The translations under genes and the position numbers were made by a program. A stretch of DNA of 11,184 nucleotides, taken from an uncultured Clostridia bacterium (GTDB lineage: Bacteria; Bacillota; Clostridia; Oscillospirales; Ruminococcaceae). Under the pieces are notes generated by a model that was not told the origin of the DNA, made no database searches, and saw only the letters and a program-made list of their open reading frames with translations. Location of the stretch: contig CANPWR010000043.1 in NCBI GenBank assembly GCA_947584825.1, positions 1 to 11,184 of the forward strand, written 5' to 3'. Below, piece after piece: positions 7,265 through 11,184 of this stretch (position 1 is its first letter; the number at the start of each line of letters is the position of its first letter).

Positions 7265-7354
7265 TGGCGGAGAAAGAGGGATTTGAACCCTCGCGCCAGT
7301 CTCCCGACCTACTCCCTTAGCAGGGGAGCCCCTTCACCACTTGGGTATTTCTCC
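7265..7354 (-). tRNA. tRNA-Ser (anticodon GCU)
   Basis: Minus-strand transcript with 5' GGAGAAA pairing with 3' TTTCTCC, discriminator G and an encoded CCA end (7265-7267). The anticodon stem CTCCC/GGGAG holds the loop CTGCTAA with anticodon GCT, reading AGC/AGU serine codons. A long class II variable arm typical of tRNA-Ser follows, then the T arm GAGGG-TTCAAAT-CCCTC. All arms are intact. It has its own consensus promoter and terminator. Confidence 0.97.
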
Positions 7355-7391
7355 AATTAAGTGAATTTCCTTTTATTAAAGAACATCAAAA

Positions 7392-7420
7392 ATTATATCA
7401 CAACAAATATTATTTGTCAA
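7392..7420 (-). promoter_or_regulatory. Consensus promoter of tRNA-Ser
   Basis: Minus strand: perfect TTGACA (7415-7420), 17-nt spacer, perfect TATAAT (7392-7397), with TGA before the -10. The start would be near 7385, about 30 nt before the mature tRNA 5' end. A full match to consensus fits a strongly expressed stable RNA. Confidence 0.88.
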
Positions 7421-7504
7421 TAGTTTTTCTGATTTAATTCTTAAAGATTTTCTGCGTTGTAAATAGATGTGACCCATTTTTAATAAAAAATAAAGTAAAA
7501 AATA

Positions 7505-7513
7505 TGATATAAT
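7505..7513 (+). promoter_or_regulatory. Possible extended -10 promoter facing the accessory genes
   Basis: TGATATAAT gives an extended -10 (TGA plus TATAAT at 7508-7513). The DNA 17 nt upstream is only an A-rich tract with no -35. If used, transcription would begin near 7520, inside the inverted-repeat element, and read the OmpA remnant and the MORN gene. Confidence 0.4.
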
Positions 7514-7566
7514 GTTTTGCCTTCCTTTGGAGTGAAGCGTAGCGTAACGGAATAGGATGGCAAAAC
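7514..7566. repeat. 53-bp inverted-repeat element at a gene junction
   Basis: GTTTTGCC (7514-7521) and GGCAAAAC (7559-7566) are perfect inverted ends. Pairing continues inward with TCC/GGA (7523-7525 with 7555-7557) after one T-T mismatch. The loop holds a GCGTA direct repeat (7537-7546) and is much richer in G+C than the DNA on either side. The right end lies exactly where the OmpA-like reading frame becomes readable. It could be a small palindromic mobile repeat, a remnant of a recombination site, or a hairpin at the mRNA 5' end. I see no second copy in the window. Confidence 0.55.
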
Positions 7567-7888
7567 AACTGCTAAAGTAACAAAAGAATCTCAAAATGGA
7601 TATGACTTGAGTTTTCAACGTGCTAAAGCAGTTAAAAATACACTAGTAAACGAATTAAACATTCCTGCTGAAAAGTTGCTTACCATTGGCTTGGGTTGTG
7701 TTTTTCCATGGCGAGTTGATGAATTTGTTAATGGTAATTTTGACACTGGTATTGCACAAGCAAATCGTGCTGTGTTTTTGTTGTCGAGTTCAGATAATAC
7801 CAATTATTTCAAAAAACTAAAAGCAGCTTATGATAACAAAAAGCTTTTACCTGAATCAATGTCACGATTTGCATCAATTTATAATTGA
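7556..7888 (+). pseudogene. Decapitated OmpA-like (peptidoglycan-binding) domain gene
   Basis: Reading from 7556, just after an in-frame TAG (7553-7555), gives DGKTTAKVTKES, then YDLSFQRAKAVKNTLVNEL, NIPAEKLLTIGLG and AQANRAVFLL. This is the second half of an OmpA/MotB C-terminal domain: LSxxRAxAV (with the Arg of the peptidoglycan-contacting segment), the GxG turn, and the late NR(R)V strand. The first half, including the conserved strand ending in G(H/Y)xD, and any N-terminal membrane segment are missing, and no ATG with a ribosome binding site opens the frame. The earliest start would be TTG at 7607, with only a weak GGA upstream. Full OmpA-like domains bind peptidoglycan and occur in envelope proteins and in MotB/ZorB-type stator subunits. 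It lies 17 nt before the MORN gene, so the intact gene was probably its operon partner. Confidence 0.7.
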
Positions 7889-7905
7889 TCAAGAGGTAAA
7901 TCAAA

Positions 7906-8712
7906 ATGATCGAAGAACAATGGAATGCTATCGGCACTGTGGTTGGGATTATATCACTTATAATAACCATAATTGGTATTTTGTATAAATTTCTTAAGGC
8001 TTGGATTAAATTTGGAATTCCTAAAAAGATTGATATTATTATTGGGATTTTATCTTCTATATCAGCTATAATTTTAGTTGCTTTTATAATAACCTTTGTG
8101 AAAAATAACATTGAACACATAAAATTTCCTCCAAAAACTACAACAATAACGACGACAGGGACATTACCTTTGACAACGGCAATTGAATCATCAGATTCTA
8201 ATACAGATAATTCCGTTTATACTACTAAACAGTCTTACAATGGTGCAGTATATTCCGGATATATCAATAATTTACGTCAACCCAATGGAAAAGGTACTAT
8301 GAAGTATTCAGACGGAAGAGAATACACAGGCGATTGGGTTGATGGTGTTCAGCAGGGTCAAGGCATAATGAAATATAATAATGGTATTTATGAGGGCGAA
8401 TGGTATAACGGAAAACGAAATGGCAAAGGAACATATACTTGGAAGGACGGAAAAAAATATGAGGGTTCTTATGTTGATGATGTCCGAGAGGGTAAAGGAG
8501 TTTTTTCTGGTTGGGTGGATCTAACTAACGGATACAGCGGAACTTATTATGGAGAAAGCAAAAATGACCAATTTGATGGTTCTGGCTATTTTCTTTTTGA
8601 TAACGGCGATATGTTTGATGGTATTTATAAAGAAAATTTATATTGGACGGGTATCTATACTAAAAAAGATGGAACACGCTATAATATAGTAAATGGAAGA
8701 CCCAAAAACTAA
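7906..8712 (+). CDS. Membrane-anchored MORN-repeat protein
   Basis: A 268-aa protein. Two membrane segments lie at about residues 9-29 and 43-65, joined by a Lys-rich loop (KFLKAWIKFGIPKK). By the positive-inside rule this loop is cytoplasmic and the C-terminal part is outside. A Thr/Ser-rich linker (about 74-108) follows, typical of exposed linkers. Six MORN repeats then begin near residues 116, 140, 162, 185, 214 and 237, of the form YxGxWxxGxxxGxGxxxxxDG; the last is degenerate. MORN repeats form elongated beta hairpin arrays that bind proteins or lipids; no catalytic domain is fused. ATG at 7906 has AAGAGG 9 nt upstream. The gene follows the OmpA-like remnant by 17 nt, so both presumably served the cell envelope. 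The exact role is unknown. Confidence 0.82.
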   Translation: MIEEQWNAIGTVVGIISLIITIIGILYKFLKAWIKFGIPKKIDIIIGILSSISAIILVAFIITFVKNNIEHIKFPPKTTTITTTGTLPLTTAIESSDSNTDNSVYTTKQSYNGAVYSGYINNLRQPNGKGTMKYSDGREYTGDWVDGVQQGQGIMKYNNGIYEGEWYNGKRNGKGTYTWKDGKKYEGSYVDDVREGKGVFSGWVDLTNGYSGTYYGESKNDQFDGSGYFLFDNGDMFDGIYKENLYWTGIYTKKDGTRYNIVNGRPKN

Positions 8713-8745
8713 TATGAAGTTTGAGAAGGATTTAAGGGAGAGTTG

Positions 8746-8856
8746 ATGTACCTAATCAAAAAATCGAGAATAAAGATAATAACTTTATTCTTCAGTAGAA
8801 ATGCGCCTAGTGATATAGGTTATCTATTCATAAACTATTATATGACACAATGGTAA
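8746..8856 (+). CDS. Possible 36-aa small protein
   Basis: An ATG at 8746 preceded by GGGAG (8736-8740) at 5 nt opens a 36-codon frame to TAA at 8854. The product begins MYLIKKSRIKIITLFF and ends NYYMTQW. It is basic at the N-terminus, with a short hydrophobic patch and an aromatic end, and could be a small membrane-associated peptide or a translated leader for the next gene (GTG at 8881, 24 nt on). A perfect 9-bp inverted repeat, AGAATAAAG/CTTTATTCT (8767-8775 and 8783-8791), lies within it and no T run follows, so it is not a standard terminator. Codon-level evidence is thin for so short a frame. Confidence 0.35.
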   Translation: MYLIKKSRIKIITLFFSRNAPSDIGYLFINYYMTQW

Positions 8857-8880
8857 AAAACAAAATAAGGAGATGTTATT

Positions 8881-9579
8881 GTGGAACAGCTTTTTCAATG
8901 GTTAGCAACATTTTCATCAATAATAAGTTTGCCCTTTGCAGTATCCTTTTATTTAATTTTAACGGATATAAGATATCACAAAGCCAAAAAAGAGTTAATT
9001 GAAATATTGTCAAATTACATTGAGTTGGGTAACAAGCTAACACATTCATATTTATCGTCAGTTATAAATGCAAAACTACGAGAAAATAATATAAATAAAA
9101 AATTTATAAGCGAAGAAATATTAATTGAAGATTTAATTGTAAAAATCATGTCAAATTCAACATTAACTAGTGACTCAAAAGAAACAATTTTATATAATTT
9201 AGTAATGCTACTTCCATTAAATTCTTATGATGATAGTGAATCAAATGACCAAGAAAAATTAGAGAAAGATAATAATAAAAAAAGTAAATTTTATACTAAT
9301 ATATTAAAAGAATTAAAAAAAGGCAATTCAATTGCAAGTAAAGCTGCACTAAAGCAGGAAATAAAATTAAAAAATTTAGTATTGATAAAAAAAGCAAATA
9401 TAATTGTTGTTTATATTTTAACTATTTTATCTTTCTTAATATCATCAGGACATGTTACAAAAATTTTATCTGTAGATTTAACAAACCATATTTCTCAAAT
9501 TTTAACAGGTGTAATCTCGTCTCTTATTGCAACGCTAATTGTCTTTATAATCAAAAAAATATACATAAGATATAAATGA
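8881..9579 (+). CDS. Three-TM membrane protein of unknown function
   Basis: A 232-aa protein starting at GTG 8881, with AGGAG (8868-8872) 8 nt upstream. A first membrane segment lies at about residues 8-28. A long, highly charged, mostly helical cytoplasmic-looking region follows (about 30-170), including an acidic-then-basic stretch (DDSESNDQEKLEKDNNKK) near 117-134. Two C-terminal membrane segments at about 172-190 and 205-225 close the protein, which ends in KKIYIRYK. I do not recognise a family and see no catalytic motif. Base composition is strikingly AT-rich, with heavy use of AAA, AAT, ATA and TTA, unlike the MMPL or HipA-like genes, which suggests recent acquisition. Its place beside a HipA-like kinase is compatible with a defence or toxin function, but nothing in the sequence proves it. 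Confidence 0.75.
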   Translation: MEQLFQWLATFSSIISLPFAVSFYLILTDIRYHKAKKELIEILSNYIELGNKLTHSYLSSVINAKLRENNINKKFISEEILIEDLIVKIMSNSTLTSDSKETILYNLVMLLPLNSYDDSESNDQEKLEKDNNKKSKFYTNILKELKKGNSIASKAALKQEIKLKNLVLIKKANIIVVYILTILSFLISSGHVTKILSVDLTNHISQILTGVISSLIATLIVFIIKKIYIRYK

Positions 9580-9686
9580 TTATATATGAGATATACGACA
9601 TCTTTTTATAATGTTATAGTTGATGCTATTCCCTTCTCTTCTTTCATTGTATAACTTACTGCTATTTTGATGATATAAAAAATTCT

Positions 9687-9862
9687 CAAGACTAAAGCTC
9701 TATCTTAGGGCATTAGACTTATTGCGCTGTATAGTACCATAATTTAAATATGTTTGTCAAGTATTTTTACCGCTCAAAATTTGCGATGCTATAAACAAAG
9801 AATACGCATTTCAAACATTTTTAAAGATATAGTTAATACCATTTTAATCTTGATTATCTTAT
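9687..9862 (+). repeat. Intergenic module, copy A
   Basis: Three anchors occur in order. First is an imperfect hairpin at 9687-9726 (CAAGACTAAAGCTCTA pairing with TTAGGGCATTAGACTTA). Second is TAAACAAAGAATA (9792-9804). Third is ATTATCTTAT (9853-9862). The same anchors in the same order occur after the HipA-like gene. By hand alignment the 40-nt hairpin blocks match at 31 of 40 positions and the other two anchors match exactly. Copy A has more spacer DNA than copy B. Its hairpin may also terminate the upstream membrane-protein transcript, although no good T run follows. Confidence 0.65.
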
Positions 9863-9877
9863 ATAATATGGTATAAT
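9850..9877 (+). promoter_or_regulatory. Promoter of the HipA-like gene
   Basis: TTGATT (9850-9855), 16-nt spacer, TATAAT (9872-9877) preceded by TGG, an extended -10. A second TATAAT is at 9862-9867. Transcription likely begins near 9884, with the AGAGGTG ribosome site soon after. Confidence 0.68.
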
Positions 9878-9912
9878 AAATGTACCAATAAAATTGAAAG
9901 AGGTGAACTGAT

Positions 9913-10950
9913 GTGCGTGATTATATGATTATGTCCGGTGATATCGCTGTGGCAAGGTGGGAAAACAACGAATTGACTATCTTAAACGATACACTTTTAC
10001 CGTTATTTCTCCGCCGTGTTCATAATGCTGATATGTGGCTTGAAACACGAGCTATTGACTCACATCGAGCTAATTCACGTCTTTTGAAAAAAGCACTTCG
10101 CCTTCAAGAAAAGGATGACATCTCAACTGTTATTCATGTAAATGGTGCTACGATTACCGATAACTATTGGATAAAACCAATTGACAGCGATCTGACTTAT
10201 GACGATATAAAGTTTGATAATGACTACTTTTCTCGCCTAGCTTTAAAAGGAACCTATGATAGCTTTAATCGTGCTGCAAACAGCAAACACACAAAAACAC
10301 CGGAACTTACTAACATCGGTAGTTTTGAAAAATGCTGGCGGTTGATTGACGGTAAGTGGTGGATGTATAAAATCGCAAATCATAATGAGCAGTTCTCTGA
10401 ACTTTTCACTTATGAACTTGGGAAAGCAATCGGAATGAATATGGCGATCTACGAACGAGGCAATGGCTGTATAAAGTCCTTAGATTTCACTAATGGTGCG
10501 TCTGTCAATTTTGAGCCTGCCTTCGCATTTATGGGTGAGAATGAAGATTATGAAGACGTAGTAAAAAAGCTACAGGAACTCTGCCCTGCAGCAATACTAG
10601 ATTACATTCGTATGATATTCCTTGATGCTGTCGTTGCCAATCCGGATCGTCATACAAGTAACTTTGGACTGATGCGTGATATCAAAACAGGAAAACTCCT
10701 CGGTCTTGCGCCGATATTCGATCACAATATGGCGTTAATTTCGCGCGGCTACCCGAACAAACCAAATAAAGGAGATCTGCTTATAACACTATTCAATGAT
10801 TTGACGGATAAACATTCAGAATATAAGAAATATATACCCGAAATAAACGAAATCCTTGTACGTAATATTATTGACAAACTTAATATGCGTGTACGAACAC
10901 AAGAAATAGTCAATCTTGTAATCGGAAGATATCAGTTGATTAAGCGTTAA
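9913..10950 (+). CDS. HipA-like serine/threonine kinase, stand-alone
   Basis: A 345-aa protein with a HipA C-terminal-type kinase domain over about residues 125-345. NIGSFEKCW (134-142) fits the ATP-loop position, K153 in WMYKIA the ATP lysine, and E163 the helix-C acid. ANPDRHTSNFG (242-252) is the catalytic loop, with D245 as catalytic Asp and N250 as metal ligand. PIFDH (267-271) supplies the metal-binding D270. All key residues are present, so the kinase should be active. The first 120 residues do not look like the usual HipA N-subdomain, and the protein is roughly 100 residues shorter than E. coli HipA. No HipB-like XRE gene is adjacent. HipA proteins phosphorylate GltX or other targets to halt growth; CtkA-like relatives act alone. 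The start is GTG 9913, 7 nt after AGAGGTG. The overlapping ATG at 9911 is out of frame and stops after five codons. Confidence 0.85.
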   Translation: MRDYMIMSGDIAVARWENNELTILNDTLLPLFLRRVHNADMWLETRAIDSHRANSRLLKKALRLQEKDDISTVIHVNGATITDNYWIKPIDSDLTYDDIKFDNDYFSRLALKGTYDSFNRAANSKHTKTPELTNIGSFEKCWRLIDGKWWMYKIANHNEQFSELFTYELGKAIGMNMAIYERGNGCIKSLDFTNGASVNFEPAFAFMGENEDYEDVVKKLQELCPAAILDYIRMIFLDAVVANPDRHTSNFGLMRDIKTGKLLGLAPIFDHNMALISRGYPNKPNKGDLLITLFNDLTDKHSEYKKYIPEINEILVRNIIDKLNMRVRTQEIVNLVIGRYQLIKR

Positions 10951-11004
10951 AAATTCTAATATATAAATATCAGTTTAATGTATTTTAATAACTTAAACAA
11001 TTTT

Positions 11005-11129
11005 CAAGGCTGATGCTCTAAATTAGAGCATCAGCCTTGTTGCGTTGTTGTCATATAATTTTAAAATTGTACCACTGTAAACAAAGAATAATCTAAATAT
11101 TAACCATAGATAACTGCAAATTATCTTAT
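11005..11129 (+). repeat. Intergenic module, copy B, with perfect 35-bp palindrome
   Basis: Copy B begins 54 nt after the kinase stop with a perfect 17-1-17 palindrome: arms at 11005-11021 and 11023-11039, ends CAAGGCTGATG and CATCAGCCTTG. TAAACAAAGAATA (11078-11090) and ATTATCTTAT (11120-11129) follow. Only TTGTTGCGTTGTTG follows the hairpin, a poor T tract, so it may be a weak terminator, an attenuator or a recombination/protein-binding site. Near the window edge GAAAGGAAC (11172-11180) looks like a ribosome binding site, so another rightward gene probably starts just beyond 11184, preceded by the same module that precedes the kinase gene. Confidence 0.7.
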
Positions 11130-11184
11130 GAAAATTAGTTATACCAAATATCAAAATAAATTCAATTAAATGAAAGGAACTATA

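Larger units (their letters stand above)
9580..9912. other. Intergenic region before the HipA-like gene
   Basis: No gene is seen in these 333 bases. The first 100 are featureless AT-rich DNA. From 9687 the stretch carries copy A of the repeated module described separately. It ends with the HipA-like promoter (9850-9877) and ribosome binding site AGAGGTG (9899-9905). ATACCAT (9836-9842) and ATGGTAT (9868-9874) form a 7-bp inverted pair around the promoter and could be an operator. Confidence 0.6.

Noticed and set aside
7265..7354. tRNA-Ser 3' end as an attachment site for an integrated island.
   Set aside because: The accessory genes lie on the 5' side of the tRNA, no second copy of its 3' end is seen in the window, and no integrase gene is present.
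7607..7888. Intact 93-aa gene starting at TTG 7607.
   Set aside because: The domain is already half complete upstream of 7607 in the same frame and there is only a weak ribosome site, so a truncated gene is the better reading.
9911..9928. ATG two bases before the GTG of the HipA-like gene as the true start.
   Set aside because: That frame ends after five codons (TGA at 9926-9928); only GTG 9913 or later Met codons are in the kinase frame.
1013..10950. The XRE regulator and the HipA-like kinase as a HipBA pair.
   Set aside because: They are almost 9 kb apart with unrelated operons between, and the regulator has its own operator.
11005..11039. Integron attC site.
   Set aside because: The palindrome lacks the conserved GTTRRRY/RYYYAAC ends and the extrahelical base pattern, and no integron integrase is seen.

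Overview
The window looks like a chromosomal stretch of a low-GC Gram-positive anaerobe, most likely a Clostridia member of the Ruminococcus/Oscillospiraceae kind. The support is AT-rich DNA, strong AGGAGG-type ribosome binding sites, sigma-A type promoters close to TTGACA/TATAAT, TTG and GTG starts, a secreted VWA protein, and Thr-rich extracellular linkers. The genus is an inference; no species-level marker is present.

Left part (1-1960): the 5' end of a secreted von Willebrand factor A protein runs leftward off the window edge, from a strong promoter and a leader of about 225 nt. Diverging from it is a small XRE-family regulator whose promoter lies in a nested 64-bp inverted-repeat structure. 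A bidirectional terminator then separates the regulator from a convergent MmcQ/YjbR-family gene.

Middle part (1995-7420): a leftward three-gene operon encodes a small unknown protein, a 12-TM MMPL/RND-type transporter and a secreted coiled-coil protein of the xxxLxxG heptad type (YhgE/Pip ectodomain-like). The first two genes overlap at TTGA and the last two are 10 nt apart. A divergent TetR-family regulator with its own promoter and a shared palindrome sits beside it, which is the usual layout of a regulator controlling an export operon. A bidirectional terminator and a tRNA-Ser(GCU) with a consensus promoter close this block.

Right part (7500-11184): an accessory-looking region, all on the + strand. 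It starts with an unusual 53-bp inverted-repeat element at the junction with a decapitated OmpA-like domain gene. A two-TM MORN-repeat protein, a possible 36-aa protein, a very AT-rich three-TM protein of unknown function and a stand-alone HipA-like kinase follow. The kinase gene is bracketed by two diverged copies of one intergenic module: a long hairpin, then TAAACAAAGAATA, then ATTATCTTAT, in the same order before the kinase and again at the right edge just before what should be another gene. This suggests a tandem or cassette-like array continuing past the window. It is the most unusual structure seen here.
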